From contig NZ_JAOASI010000009.1 of assembly GCF_025210165.1 (NCBI RefSeq), forward strand, positions 1 through 64,000: DNA of 64,000 nt, in the 5' to 3' direction. Below, piece after piece: positions 1 to 8,856 of the stretch. The notes under the pieces were generated by a model. It ran no database searches and was not told where the DNA came from. It was given only the letters and a program-made list of their open reading frames with translations. The translations under genes and the position numbers were made by a program. Position 1 is the first letter of the stretch. Every line of letters starts with the position of its first letter. Source of the stretch: Tepidibacter sp. GTDB lineage: Bacteria; Bacillota; Clostridia; Peptostreptococcales; Peptostreptococcaceae.

Positions 1-108
1 ATATTCCTCAATTTTACATTTAGAGTAATGATGCCAACTGTCATTATCTGGCCAAACCGAAGAGATATTCTCATAAAATTCTTTTGTTTTTTGTATATCT
101 ATTTTCAT
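1..108 (-). CDS. Partial gene, N-terminal 36 residues only, function unknown
   Basis: An open frame runs off the left edge of the window. It starts at an ATG at 108 with a good GGAGG ribosome binding site 8-9 bases upstream (around 117-121). The visible residues begin MKIDIQKTKEFYENIS and include WPDNDSWHHY. The look is of a small cytosolic protein, perhaps the N-terminus of a SAM-dependent methyltransferase, but no catalytic motif is in view. It is the first of several accessory-looking genes at this end of the window. Confidence 0.55.
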   Translation of the reverse strand, partial: MKIDIQKTKEFYENISSVWPDNDSWHHYSKCKIEEY

Positions 109-311
109 TTGTAAAACCTCCAAATAATCTATAGTTATTTTAAGTTAATATATCAAAAAAATTATTATTTTATTTTCTATATTAACGGTATTTATCAATA
201 GAGTTGTCGTATAAAATTTAATCTTTTTGTTATATTCAATTTTTAAAAGTGTAAAATTTCAATGTTTCAACACATATTTTTCAACCAAATATTTGACCTC
301 ATCTGTTAGAT

Positions 312-596
312 TTAAAGTAACGATTTTAGGAGTTTCCCATTTAGTATTCCTTTATTAAATCGTTGAAAATCAAGCTTTCGTGCTGATTTATATAGTTCTT
401 TTCTTCTTCTCATTATTTCTTCATCTTGTCCATTATGTCTGCTATTTGGTGTTAAAAAATTTATTCCACTATGATAATGCTTGTTATTGTAGCAATCAAC
501 AAGGGTACAAACCCATTCTCTTGCATCTTTAATGGTTTTAAATCTAGCTTCTGAATACGGATTATCATTACTCACTCTTAATCTTAAAATTTATTC
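312..596 (-). pseudogene. IS3-family transposase (orfB) fragment
   Basis: The fragment matches the C-terminal part of an IS3/IS150-type DDE transposase. VSNDNPYSEA and the downstream AREWV, YNNKHYHSGI and TPNSRH blocks are the familiar end of the rve integrase core. It is broken. Roughly twenty residues that normally separate the 'SEAxFKTxK' block from 'AREWV' are missing, the N-terminal catalytic core is absent, and the C-terminus diverges after ELYKSARK. No terminal repeats or partner orfA are visible. It marks this end of the window as a site of past insertion and deletion. Not a functional gene. Confidence 0.8.
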
Positions 597-792
597 TTAG
601 ATGCTAGTCTTATAGATATTTTTCTTCTAGTGGCTATCTTTTATTGTTTTTTCTATAGATCTAACCTCCTTCATTATCTTCATTCGAGAATATCATTAAT
701 TATCTACTACGATAACTATCTTACCACAGGGAGTATATGAAATAATCTAACAATCACTATTCAAACAAAGATGATTTTACTTTATATCACAT

Positions 793-2211
793 TTAGCTAG
801 GTGCTGTGGCTAAAGGTTGTTTTTCAGTAGTAAACTGATCTCTATCTTTCTTATTTAATATTCGCTTATCAACTAATTCGTTAATTAACGGATTGACTCC
901 ATCCTTAATATTAAATTCGATTACACTCCATCCACATTTTATCGCTTCTTCAATATCCTTTTTCTCATCATCTATTAAAAGAACTTCAAGATTATTAATT
1001 TGTCTATATTCTGTAAAAGCTTTATAAAATTCTTCATTAGGCAACAATATATCTTTATTACATAACCTTTCATAAGACATAAAACTTTCTCCATTAAAAT
1101 TATTAAAATAACCATTTACTTTATAATGTTCACCATTTTCTTTGTCTATATTACCAAAGGGATATACCTTATATCCTTTATCCACTAGCAATTTAACAAG
1201 TTGTTTCATTTCTTTATTAGGTTCCCAAACACTCTTCCAAGTATCTTTTATTAGCTTTTTATCTTCTTTTTTGAATGTTTTATTTGTTCTTTTTTCCCAA
1301 ACTTTAACTATATCAATCTTTCCTAAATTTAATTCTTCATCTAATATAACTGTATCTTGAGATGTCGTTTTAACATCTAGATTTAGTTTTTTATTTATAA
1401 CATTAACAAAATCGTTATTAAAATCACCATTAAAATATACTCCACCTAAGTCTAATGCTATATATTTTATTAAAGGGTTTACTGATTCGCTATGCATTGA
1501 AATGAATTCCTCTTTTAGCGACTGTATTATAAATCCATTTGTTATTTCGATTTTATTATATTTTGAACCCTCTAAAGTTTTTTCAACAAATAAACATTTA
1601 GTCCTACCTGTTGAGTCAATTTTAATGTGACCTCTTAGTTTACTAAAACTATTTTGAGATGTACTTGAGTCTATTCTTCTTATATCTACATCAGAATCCA
1701 ATAGTTCTTTATACTTAGATTTTAGATTGTTACCAATACTATTTGAAGTACAAAGAATCTTACAGTTTGACCTTAACTGCTTGAACTTGTTAAATTGATC
1801 TTTATTGTCCTTCAGAAAATCTAGATCACTGCCTATTACATATAACTCAACTGCATCTTTAACAAAATTATCATATTTTTTATTTATTTTCCTAGTGCTT
1901 ATTTCTGAAGAAAAAGTAATTTTCTGTAATACTTTCATTGCCTCTATTAAAGACACTAATACTGTACTACTTATAATAATATAAAAGATATTATATTTAT
2001 TAGCAAATTTATATGGTAAGAATCTAATATCATCGCTTATTAATTTGCTATCCAATACAAAAAAATTAGGAATATTAATCCATCCTATTACAGTTATTAA
2101 CGCCCCTGTTATAAGTATTTCAAGTGCAATATGTTTATTAAATCTAAAATATAACCATACAGAATATATAATTAAGATACATACTAAAAAAAGAACGAAA
2201 TTCCCACTCAT
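793..2211 (-). CDS. Membrane-anchored protein with PLD-like middle region and C-terminal HAD-like domain
   Basis: This 472-residue protein starts one base after the stop of the EEP gene upstream, so the two are translationally coupled. Two or three hydrophobic helices lie in the first ~95 residues (5-25, 30-50, 75-92), suggesting an inner-membrane anchor. The middle (about 115-245) contains LRGHIKID followed by a short strand pattern, which resembles one half of a degenerate phospholipase D HKD unit. That assignment is weak. From about 250 the sequence is HAD-like: IALDLGGVYF supplies motif I and LLIDDEKKDIEEA the acidic motif IV, while the motif II Ser/Thr region reads YPFGNID. The substrate is unknown. 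It is last in a three-gene operon with a radical SAM protein and an EEP phosphoesterase. The overall architecture is not one I recognise. Confidence 0.6.
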   Translation of the reverse strand: MSGNFVLFLVCILIIYSVWLYFRFNKHIALEILITGALITVIGWINIPNFFVLDSKLISDDIRFLPYKFANKYNIFYIIISSTVLVSLIEAMKVLQKITFSSEISTRKINKKYDNFVKDAVELYVIGSDLDFLKDNKDQFNKFKQLRSNCKILCTSNSIGNNLKSKYKELLDSDVDIRRIDSSTSQNSFSKLRGHIKIDSTGRTKCLFVEKTLEGSKYNKIEITNGFIIQSLKEEFISMHSESVNPLIKYIALDLGGVYFNGDFNNDFVNVINKKLNLDVKTTSQDTVILDEELNLGKIDIVKVWEKRTNKTFKKEDKKLIKDTWKSVWEPNKEMKQLVKLLVDKGYKVYPFGNIDKENGEHYKVNGYFNNFNGESFMSYERLCNKDILLPNEEFYKAFTEYRQINNLEVLLIDDEKKDIEEAIKCGWSVIEFNIKDGVNPLINELVDKRILNKKDRDQFTTEKQPLATAPS

Positions 2212-2212
2212 T

Positions 2213-2950
2213 TTATGACCTCATTTCTATTATTTGACATGCATGATCACTTAATTTTTGTGTTATAGTGTTTTTATCAAAATATGCAGATTCAACATTT
2301 TCTAATAATTCTTTGCTCATGTATGTATAATCATATAAATGACCTATATTCTTGTTACCATACCAACTATATAATTTTTTATCGTAATTAAAAACATCAT
2401 TTACATCAATTAATCTATAGCTTAATATTTTATCAAATATCTCATATTCCCATTTCCTAAACCAGCTAAATTTAGGTATATGTACTCTTTTAACAGAATT
2501 AAAATCACCTATAAGCATCACTCTATTACTATTAACATTGTCTAAAACATCAAACAATAATTTAGTATGCTCTTTTTTCTTTTCAATTTTTTTTCTATTA
2601 TTTGCTGGAAAATATGTCCCAATTAAAAATACTTCTCTATCATATATATCCAACACTATAGAAGTAATTCTAGAGTTAATATCAATCCTTTCAAAATGTA
2701 AATTTTTACAATTAATATTTGACCTTATAACAATAACAGCGCTATACTTATCTATAAAGTTATCATTATAAAATAAGTTATAATTTAAATCATAAAAAAA
2801 ACTACGTAATACTTCATTTTTTTCTCTATTCCCACTTTCTGTTAAAACCATAATATCCGGATTAATTTTCTTTAGATATTCTACTTGTTTCCTCAACCTA
2901 TCAATTGATGGGTTCCCAATATTCCAGTTTATAATTTTAATTTTTTTCAT
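2213..2950 (-). CDS. Endonuclease/exonuclease/phosphatase (EEP) family protein
   Basis: This 245-residue protein of the DNase I-like EEP fold hydrolyses a phosphodiester or phosphomonoester; the substrate is not predictable. The family motifs appear in order: IINWNIG (Asn), VLTESG (metal-binding Glu), LIGDFNS (Asp/Asn), YDYTYMS and the terminal SDHA (catalytic His). All catalytic positions look intact. The start chosen is the ATG at 2950, preceded by AAGGAG at the right spacing. The longer frame reaching 3001 has no such site and would overlap the radical SAM gene. No signal peptide is seen, so it is probably cytosolic, possibly working at the membrane with its HAD neighbour. It lies 22 bases after the radical SAM gene and 1 base before the HAD gene. 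Confidence 0.78.
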   Translation of the reverse strand: MKKIKIINWNIGNPSIDRLRKQVEYLKKINPDIMVLTESGNREKNEVLRSFFYDLNYNLFYNDNFIDKYSAVIVIRSNINCKNLHFERIDINSRITSIVLDIYDREVFLIGTYFPANNRKKIEKKKEHTKLLFDVLDNVNSNRVMLIGDFNSVKRVHIPKFSWFRKWEYEIFDKILSYRLIDVNDVFNYDKKLYSWYGNKNIGHLYDYTYMSKELLENVESAYFDKNTITQKLSDHACQIIEMRS

Positions 2951-2972
2951 ATAGTAGTACTCCTTATTTAAT

Positions 2973-3929
2973 CTATAATATATGTGCAATACACTCTCCA
3001 TAATCTTCTATATCGTATTCTACTTTCTCAATAGCTCCATTAAAAACATTACCTATAATATTTGTTAATCCATCTATATTTGCTTTTTCTTCCATGTTTT
3101 GTGAAAATGATACATATGGACATTTAGTAATATTACCATTAGCATATATATAATACAATCTATTGTATATGCAATTTGCAATTTTACTTTTTTTTATTAT
3201 AGGAAATCTAATATAATTAATATCAAAATTACTATCTTTTAATTTTGCAGTACTTGCATATAAATTATTTAAAAAACTGTCGCTAACACCACATATATTT
3301 ACATTATCAACCCCTCTTCCCAAAGGTGCAATAGGATTAAATAGTACATATTTTGCATTATTAGCCTTTGCAAATTTACATAAATCAACATATTCATCTA
3401 TACTAGAATATATGTTTGGCGTTACTAGTATACCCTTTAGTAATCCAATTTTACCAATGTGTTCTATAGTTTGTTTAACACTGAAAAATTTATTATTCAC
3501 TCCACGAAAGTTTGAATAACTTGTTTCACTAAAACCATCAAGACTCACATTAATATGTATATCATTTAATTCATTAAATTTATTAATCAAATCATTCCCT
3601 AACAGCATCCCATTTGTACATATAGCAACGCTTATATCATTATCATTTAATATTTTAGCAAAATGAAATATATCCTTATGTAATAATGGCTCTCCTCCAG
3701 TCAATGTCACCCTTTTGGTTTTCCATATTCTTAATTGCTCAACAATATATTTATTAAAATTCTCTACATTTATATCAAATCCATTTGATGTTGCTTTCAC
3801 AAAGCAATGTTTGCAATTCATATTACACCTATTTGTAATTTGTATAAGTACTTTACTATTAGGCTTTTTAACACTTGTTCTAAAATAACATATTTGGTTA
3901 ATAGCATTACTATATATTTTATCAATCAT
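2973..3929 (-). CDS. Radical SAM protein with MoaA/SPASM-like layout
   Basis: A 318-residue radical SAM enzyme. The [4Fe-4S]-binding CxxxCxxC motif is CNMNCKHC at residues ~34-41, and TLTGGEPLL at ~75-83 is the SAM-binding GGE motif. ICTNGMLL and ISLDG-type strands (VSLDGFSE) complete the TIM-barrel signature. Near the C-terminus CIYNRLYYIYANGNITKCPY looks like a reduced SPASM/twitch auxiliary-cluster region, with a last Cys at ECIAHIL. It leads the operon with the EEP and HAD genes and is preceded by a GAGGGGG ribosome binding site. Radical SAM-SPASM proteins often mature peptides, but no precursor peptide could be found nearby, so the substrate is unknown. Confidence 0.72.
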   Translation of the reverse strand: MIDKIYSNAINQICYFRTSVKKPNSKVLIQITNRCNMNCKHCFVKATSNGFDINVENFNKYIVEQLRIWKTKRVTLTGGEPLLHKDIFHFAKILNDNDISVAICTNGMLLGNDLINKFNELNDIHINVSLDGFSETSYSNFRGVNNKFFSVKQTIEHIGKIGLLKGILVTPNIYSSIDEYVDLCKFAKANNAKYVLFNPIAPLGRGVDNVNICGVSDSFLNNLYASTAKLKDSNFDINYIRFPIIKKSKIANCIYNRLYYIYANGNITKCPYVSFSQNMEEKANIDGLTNIIGNVFNGAIEKVEYDIEDYGECIAHIL

Positions 3930-4061
3930 ATATACAGCCCCCTCAATCTATTATATGTTATATTTTACCACACAATATTACTTTTATTGCCTCTTTTTCT
4001 AAATAAAAATACAATTATGTCGAATAAACTTGATAACTTATATTTTCTTTTTACTACAAAA

Positions 4062-4085
4062 AGAAGCTAATAAAAATTAGCTTCT
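4062..4085 (-). terminator. Intrinsic terminator of the rRNA methyltransferase gene
   Basis: A 10-bp perfect stem (AGAAGCTAAT / ATTAGCTTCT) with an AAAA loop. On the minus strand it is followed by TTTTTG, shortly after the methyltransferase stop codon. Confidence 0.8.
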
Positions 4086-4112
4086 CAATAACTCTACACT
4101 ATATTAAATTCA

Positions 4113-5471
4113 TTACTTTCTAACTATAAGGGCAACCGTCTCAACATGCATAGTATGCGAAAACATGTCCACCGGTTGAATTTCTTCACACTTATATCCT
4201 CTCTCATCTAAATAAGCTAAATCCCTTGCAAGAGTTGATGGATTACATGAAACATACACAACCCTACTCGGATTCATGCTAACTATAGTGTCTAACACCT
4301 TTTCGTCACACCCTTTGCGCGGTGGATCAACTACAACTACATCAGCTGTTTTTCCCTCTTTATATAGCTTAGGAACGACCTCTTCTGCCTTTCCTGCATA
4401 AAACTCAGTATTATCTAAATTATTCATACTAGCATTTACTCTAGCATCAGCTATAGCATCCTCAACTATCTCTATTCCATATACTTTCTTAGCCTTTTTG
4501 GCTAAGAATAACGATATAGTTCCTATGCCACAATATATATCAAATACATTCTCATTTCCTGAAAGATTTGCATACTCTAAAGCCTTGTTATATAAAACCT
4601 CAGTTTGTACAGGATTTACTTGAAAGAATGATAGAGGTGATATATTAAACTTAAGATCTTCTATATAATCTTGTATAGTTCCATCTCCATATAAAACCTT
4701 GTTCTCTCTTCCAAGTATAACATTACCTTTTCTTGTATTTATATTTAAAACTAAAGTCTTAAAACCTTCTATATTATCTTTTAGATCATTTATAAGCTTG
4801 TCTACATTAGGAAGCTTCTCTGTATTAGCTACAAGAACAACCATTATCTCTTTAGTTTTAAAACCAATCTTAGTTACTAAGTGCCTTAAAAGACCTTCAT
4901 GCTTTTTTTCATCATATACACTAACATTGTTTCTATCTATATAATTCTTAACTACATTGACTATCTTATCATTCATATCATGTTGTATAATACACTTATT
5001 CATAGGTATTATATCGTGGCTCTTCTTTTTATAAAAGCCTAGTACAGACTCACTTCCTTTTTTTCCAATTGGAAACTGAGCCTTATTTCTATATCTAAAA
5101 GGAGTATCCATTCCTATAGTATCATAAATCTTAACATCCTCAATCTTACCTATTCTTTTTATAGTCTCTTTAACTAGATTAGTCTTTATATCAAGCTGTT
5201 TTTGATAATCAAGATGCATAACTTGACATCCACCACATTCTATTAAATCGTCCGAACACTCTCTATCAACTCTAAAAGGAGACTTTTCTATAATCTTAAC
5301 TATTTCGCCTTCGGCATAATTCTTCTTAGACTTTATTGTCTTAACCTCTATCTTATCCTGTATAACTCCACCTTCAACAAATACAGTAAAACCTTCAAAT
5401 TTTCCTATTCCTACTCCAGTATGTCCTATATCAACTATATCAACTATATACTTTTTACCTTTATTTAGCAT
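4113..5471 (-). CDS. rlmD: 23S rRNA (uracil-5-)-methyltransferase, RlmD/RlmCD type
   Basis: A 452-residue cytosolic enzyme that transfers a methyl group from SAM to C5 of uridines in 23S rRNA. An N-terminal TRAM domain (~1-60) is followed by a cysteine cluster, CSDDLIECGGC (~75-86) plus a later KCIIQ, typical of the [4Fe-4S] RumA branch. The Rossmann methyltransferase domain contains NVFDIYCGIGTISLFLA for SAM binding, VVVDPPRKGCD, and the catalytic cysteine in VYVSCNPSTLARDL. The length is normal for the family. The start has an AAAGGAGAG site. It appears monocistronic with its own terminator. In Firmicutes one such enzyme often methylates two 23S sites (RlmCD); which sites are used here cannot be told. 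Confidence 0.9.
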   Translation of the reverse strand: MLNKGKKYIVDIVDIGHTGVGIGKFEGFTVFVEGGVIQDKIEVKTIKSKKNYAEGEIVKIIEKSPFRVDRECSDDLIECGGCQVMHLDYQKQLDIKTNLVKETIKRIGKIEDVKIYDTIGMDTPFRYRNKAQFPIGKKGSESVLGFYKKKSHDIIPMNKCIIQHDMNDKIVNVVKNYIDRNNVSVYDEKKHEGLLRHLVTKIGFKTKEIMVVLVANTEKLPNVDKLINDLKDNIEGFKTLVLNINTRKGNVILGRENKVLYGDGTIQDYIEDLKFNISPLSFFQVNPVQTEVLYNKALEYANLSGNENVFDIYCGIGTISLFLAKKAKKVYGIEIVEDAIADARVNASMNNLDNTEFYAGKAEEVVPKLYKEGKTADVVVVDPPRKGCDEKVLDTIVSMNPSRVVYVSCNPSTLARDLAYLDERGYKCEEIQPVDMFSHTMHVETVALIVRK

Positions 5472-5647
5472 AGCGTCTCTCCTTTTTGTTTAAATATCAT
5501 CTATTAATATTACCAAAAAACAATACATGTATCAACTCAGAATATACTCAACTTTCTTCACTATTATTTTTGCTTTATCCAAATCTAAAAGTTTTAAGAC
5601 TCTACCCTATTGGGGCAAGCTTCTGCTTTTATACTAAATCATCGCTA

Positions 5648-5755
5648 CTAAAATATATATAATAATGTTAGCGAATGCTTTTAGATATTTTGATTAATAT
5701 CCAAAATATCGTTGTATTCGCGGTATTATTATATATATTTTAGATAACCCACAAT
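5648..5755. repeat. Imperfect palindromic element, copy A
   Basis: A nearly complete inverted repeat fills most of the 364-base gap between two minus-strand genes. The outer arms are a perfect 19-bp match (CTAAAATATATATAATAAT at 5648 and its complement ending at 5743). Inside them the arms differ in a characteristic way: GTTAGCGAATGC on one side pairs against the complement of ACCGCGAATACAAC on the other. Read on the minus strand, its right arm matches the left arm of the copy at 17289 (shared GGGTTATC, AATACCG and GAAT.CAAC.AT), so this is a dispersed family rather than a local terminator. No ORF is present. Confidence 0.7.
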
Positions 5756-5835
5756 CGAGAAAATCATAGTTCTTTTGTAATAGAAAAAAGCCCTCTCTAT
5801 TAAAGAAGACTTTTGGTATAAATATATTATAATTG

Positions 5836-6531
5836 CTATACAAATAAATCCTTACTCTTATATCCTCTATAAAGCTGAGTCATAGCTACTAGAAAAAGTA
5901 CACATGCAAGAATAGGTGGTACAGTAACTAACGCCTTTGCAATTCCTAAGCTTCTTCCAGTATCCGTTATAACCTTATTAACTGCTTCTTGATAATTGCC
6001 CATTGCATATAAACCATATCTTATCCATATAAACGAAGTCATAAGTCCGACAGGTACTAAAGACATACTCATATAAAGACCATTTATAGATCTACTTTTA
6101 ACTCCCTTAATACCTAAATACATAGGAACAAAAAACACCGCTGGAAGTACAAACCCAAAGTACTGTGGAGATAATCCCAAAAACAATATAGCTGTGAATA
6201 TGAATGACCTATAATACTTATTCACATATTCTGTACGACCTTCAAAATCAGCCATTGCTGCCTTTAAATATCTTATATATACCTCTATATTGTCTCCATT
6301 TTTCTTGTTACCTTTATTATTTTTTATTTCTTTTACAAGTTCTTTTCCTTTGTTACATAAAGAATCATACACGTCACTTAAATTTGTAGGTATTTCTAAT
6401 TTCTCATAGTGGCTGTATAGTTTATTTAATTGACTAATATATTTTTCTTTTCTAGACTCTTTAATAGTCTTTAGACCCTTAGTTAAATCTGTTAATTGGT
6501 TTAATGTGTTCATTAATGTAAGAGCTTTCAT
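5836..6531 (-). CDS. Conserved membrane protein of unknown function
   Basis: A 231-residue protein with a soluble, charged N-terminal half (about 1-95, helical, with repeated Leu and Lys) and four to five hydrophobic helices from about residue 105 to the end. Recognisable segments are FIFTAILFLGLSPQYFGFVL, LGIKGVKSR and a final ILACVLFLVAMTQ helix. No family was recognised. The start is the ATG at 6531, because a GGAGGTG site sits exactly upstream. An earlier in-frame ATG overlaps that ribosome binding site. It is probably a single gene bounded by a bidirectional terminator on one side and palindrome A on the other. Confidence 0.7.
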   Translation of the reverse strand: MKALTLMNTLNQLTDLTKGLKTIKESRKEKYISQLNKLYSHYEKLEIPTNLSDVYDSLCNKGKELVKEIKNNKGNKKNGDNIEVYIRYLKAAMADFEGRTEYVNKYYRSFIFTAILFLGLSPQYFGFVLPAVFFVPMYLGIKGVKSRSINGLYMSMSLVPVGLMTSFIWIRYGLYAMGNYQEAVNKVITDTGRSLGIAKALVTVPPILACVLFLVAMTQLYRGYKSKDLFV

Positions 6532-6634
6532 TAGATTCACCTCCAAATGTATTTTAGAAGATTCCGAATAATATTTTAATTAATTGTATCACATTTTGGT
6601 TATAATTTAAATAACTAACTTCATCTTATATTTT

Positions 6635-6661
6635 AAAACCCCACCTTATCGGTGGGGTTTT
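6635..6661. terminator. Bidirectional intrinsic terminator
   Basis: An 11-bp GC-rich perfect stem (AAAACCCCACC, loop TTATC) flanked by T runs on both strands. For transcription coming from the NSS/MetS genes it is the natural end signal. Confidence 0.85.
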
Positions 6662-6665
6662 ATAT

Positions 6666-6761
6666 CTATTTTTTCTTTAATAGAGGTCTTAGTGTAATTG
6701 CTATACAACAAAATATAACAGACCATATTGTTAACATAAAAGTAAGTGCTGTACTAGTCAT
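6666..6761 (-). CDS. MetS-type small subunit of NSS amino-acid transporter (31 aa)
   Basis: A very small gene encodes MTSTALTFMLTIWSVIFCCI and then AITLRPLLKKK. It is one hydrophobic helix with a basic C-terminal tail. It begins 17 bases after the NSS transporter stop and has a strong GGAGGG ribosome binding site. Tiny single-helix proteins directly downstream of NSS transporters are known as MetS (the MetPS methionine/alanine uptake system of Corynebacterium). Position, size and topology all fit. The inference is that it is an accessory membrane subunit of the transporter next door. The terminator at 6635 follows at once. Confidence 0.85.
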   Translation of the reverse strand: MTSTALTFMLTIWSVIFCCIAITLRPLLKKK

Positions 6762-6777
6762 AATTAATCCCTCCTAA

Positions 6778-8358
6778 TTATATACGTATAGAAACTTCAT
6801 TTTCAGAAAGTTCTTTACCGTATTTGCTCTTGATAGATCTATATGATTGCATAAATCCTATTATCAATGTTGCAAGTATAACAAATCTAGCTCCATTAAC
6901 CCAAGGTACTAACTCTGGAGTTTTTTCAACAAATGATGGAACTAATCTAAAGTATCCAGCCTTAACATAATCCATAGTAGAGAAGAATAATATTGTAAAT
7001 GTAGTTATAGGAGTTAATGTTTGATGGAATAATTTAAAGAACCATTTAGGAATCTTCCAAATTCCACCTTTATTCATTTCAACTAAAGCTTTCTCTCCCA
7101 TTAACCATGCACAGGCTACAACCTCAACCGCTGCAAGAACAATCAGTAAATACGAACCTATCCAGTTATCTACTTCTGTTAAGTATACAAGATTTGCACT
7201 CTTTGTTATTATACCTTCAAGTCCAACTGGAAGACCTAATATAATATATCCTAAGAATATAATCCATGCACCCTTGCTTCTAGCTATACCCATATCTTCT
7301 TCAAGTAGAGCAACTAAGTAGTTGTACATAGCTATTGCTGATGTAAATCCTGCGAAGAATAATAAGAAGAACCATAAAGCTCCTACAAATTGTCCTCCAC
7401 CCATAGTTCTAAATACGTTAGGTAGTGCTATAAATGCAAGACCAACACCTTGACCCATTCCATCTGGTCCCATGAATGCATAAGCTATAGGAATAACCGC
7501 TGTTCCTCCAAGTATAACCTCTGCAAACTCATTAAGTGAAACTGTTGCAAGTGATGAAACTATAATATCATCATCAGGCTTTAAGTAAGACGCGTAGTTT
7601 GCTATAATACCCATACCAACTGATAATGTAAAGAATACCTGACCTGCTGCTGCAACTATTGATTTCCATGTAAATGTTGAGAAGTCAGGATTCCAAATAA
7701 AGTTAAGACCCTTCATAGATGACCAATCAGGATTAACTGGACTTCCCATAGTTAAAGATCTTATTGCAAGAACTATACCAAAAGTATAAAGAACTGGCAT
7801 CATAAGTTTAGCCCAAGTTTCTATACCTTTTTGAACTCCACGCATAACTGCAAAACCAAGTCCTGCTAGAGCTATTACCCAGAATGTAAATACCATAGAT
7901 GGGTTTTGAATATAATTTACGAATACCTCCCCTGTTGAAACACTCATATCTGAGTATCCACCAGTTAGTGATAAGAATCCATATCCAAGTGACCAACCTA
8001 TTATATGGTTGTAATATGAATTAACAAGAAGCGTTACTGCAAAAGCGAATGATCCTGCTACAGCTCCTATTATAGCAGCATTTCTAGGTTTTGTTCCCTC
8101 TCTAGCTTGTAAATAAACCATTGGTCCAAGTGTACCATGACCATACTTTCCACCATAACGTCCTAAGTTCCACTCAAGAAGCATTACAGGTATACCAAGT
8201 ACAATAAGTGCAATAAAATAAGGAATCATGAATGCTCCACCGCCGTTACTAGCAGCTTGATACGGGAATCTCCAGAAGTTTCCTAATCCTATAGCATTAC
8301 CTGCCATAGCTAGTATAAGACCTATCTTAGATCCCCAGTTTTCTCTTGAATTTGACAT
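6778..8358 (-). CDS. Sodium-dependent NSS (SNF) family transporter
   Basis: A 526-residue, roughly 12-helix inner-membrane symporter of the neurotransmitter:sodium family, which takes up an amino acid with Na+. The N-terminal signature is intact: WGSKIGLILAMAGNAIGLGNFWRFPYQ contains the unwound TM1 substrate and sodium site, followed by GGGAFMIPYF in TM2. TM6 carries the FFTLSVGMGI block. The C-terminal helices and the basic tail are complete. The gene forms an operon with the MetS-type small gene, which argues for methionine, alanine or a similar neutral amino acid as substrate. The start ATG at 8358 has an AAAGGAGGG site. The TetR gene further upstream may or may not control it. Confidence 0.88.
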   Translation of the reverse strand: MSNSRENWGSKIGLILAMAGNAIGLGNFWRFPYQAASNGGGAFMIPYFIALIVLGIPVMLLEWNLGRYGGKYGHGTLGPMVYLQAREGTKPRNAAIIGAVAGSFAFAVTLLVNSYYNHIIGWSLGYGFLSLTGGYSDMSVSTGEVFVNYIQNPSMVFTFWVIALAGLGFAVMRGVQKGIETWAKLMMPVLYTFGIVLAIRSLTMGSPVNPDWSSMKGLNFIWNPDFSTFTWKSIVAAAGQVFFTLSVGMGIIANYASYLKPDDDIIVSSLATVSLNEFAEVILGGTAVIPIAYAFMGPDGMGQGVGLAFIALPNVFRTMGGGQFVGALWFFLLFFAGFTSAIAMYNYLVALLEEDMGIARSKGAWIIFLGYIILGLPVGLEGIITKSANLVYLTEVDNWIGSYLLIVLAAVEVVACAWLMGEKALVEMNKGGIWKIPKWFFKLFHQTLTPITTFTILFFSTMDYVKAGYFRLVPSFVEKTPELVPWVNGARFVILATLIIGFMQSYRSIKSKYGKELSENEVSIRI

Positions 8359-8522
8359 TTAACTGTTCCCTCCTTTAATCATTTTAATTATTTTTTATTA
8401 TAGTATGTATATTGTAGATATTTTATACATACCCTAAATCTATTTAATAGTTATTATACTATTTAAAAAAGTATAAATCAATTTATTTTTCAAAGTTTTC
8501 TGAATCTATTTTTTAACAAAGA

Positions 8523-8552
8523 AAACCCTAGACTGTATACAGTCTAGGGTTT
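8523..8552. repeat. Perfect 30-bp palindrome, terminator or operator
   Basis: Two 15-base arms (AAACCCTAGACTGTA and its exact complement) meet with no spacer in the 498-base gap between the NSS and TetR genes. Short T-rich tracts follow on both sides, so it could be a terminator for readthrough from the TetR gene. The absence of a loop also fits a dimeric-repressor site upstream of the NSS gene. I see no gene in the rest of this gap, which is extremely AT-rich. Confidence 0.6.
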
Positions 8553-8856
8553 ATTTTGAATTTTCTTGCATTTTGTATTATGAATCCAATTATTTTTTTG
8601 CTTAACTTTACAGATAATTCTTACAAATAATTTGATGCATTTGCAATTTTTTCTCTATTGTACCTTTATTGATGCCTCTTCCTTTTATAAAGTAAGTTAT
8701 TTTTTAGTATTGAATTAATTATATAGTAGATATATTTATACCTTTTTCATTAAGTTATAAAAGTGGTATTTAAGCTACTGTTTCATATATACTTTGTTTA
8801 TTTTTTATCAATTTTGAAATATTATCCAAATTTCTGTCGAATTATTTAAAAAATAT

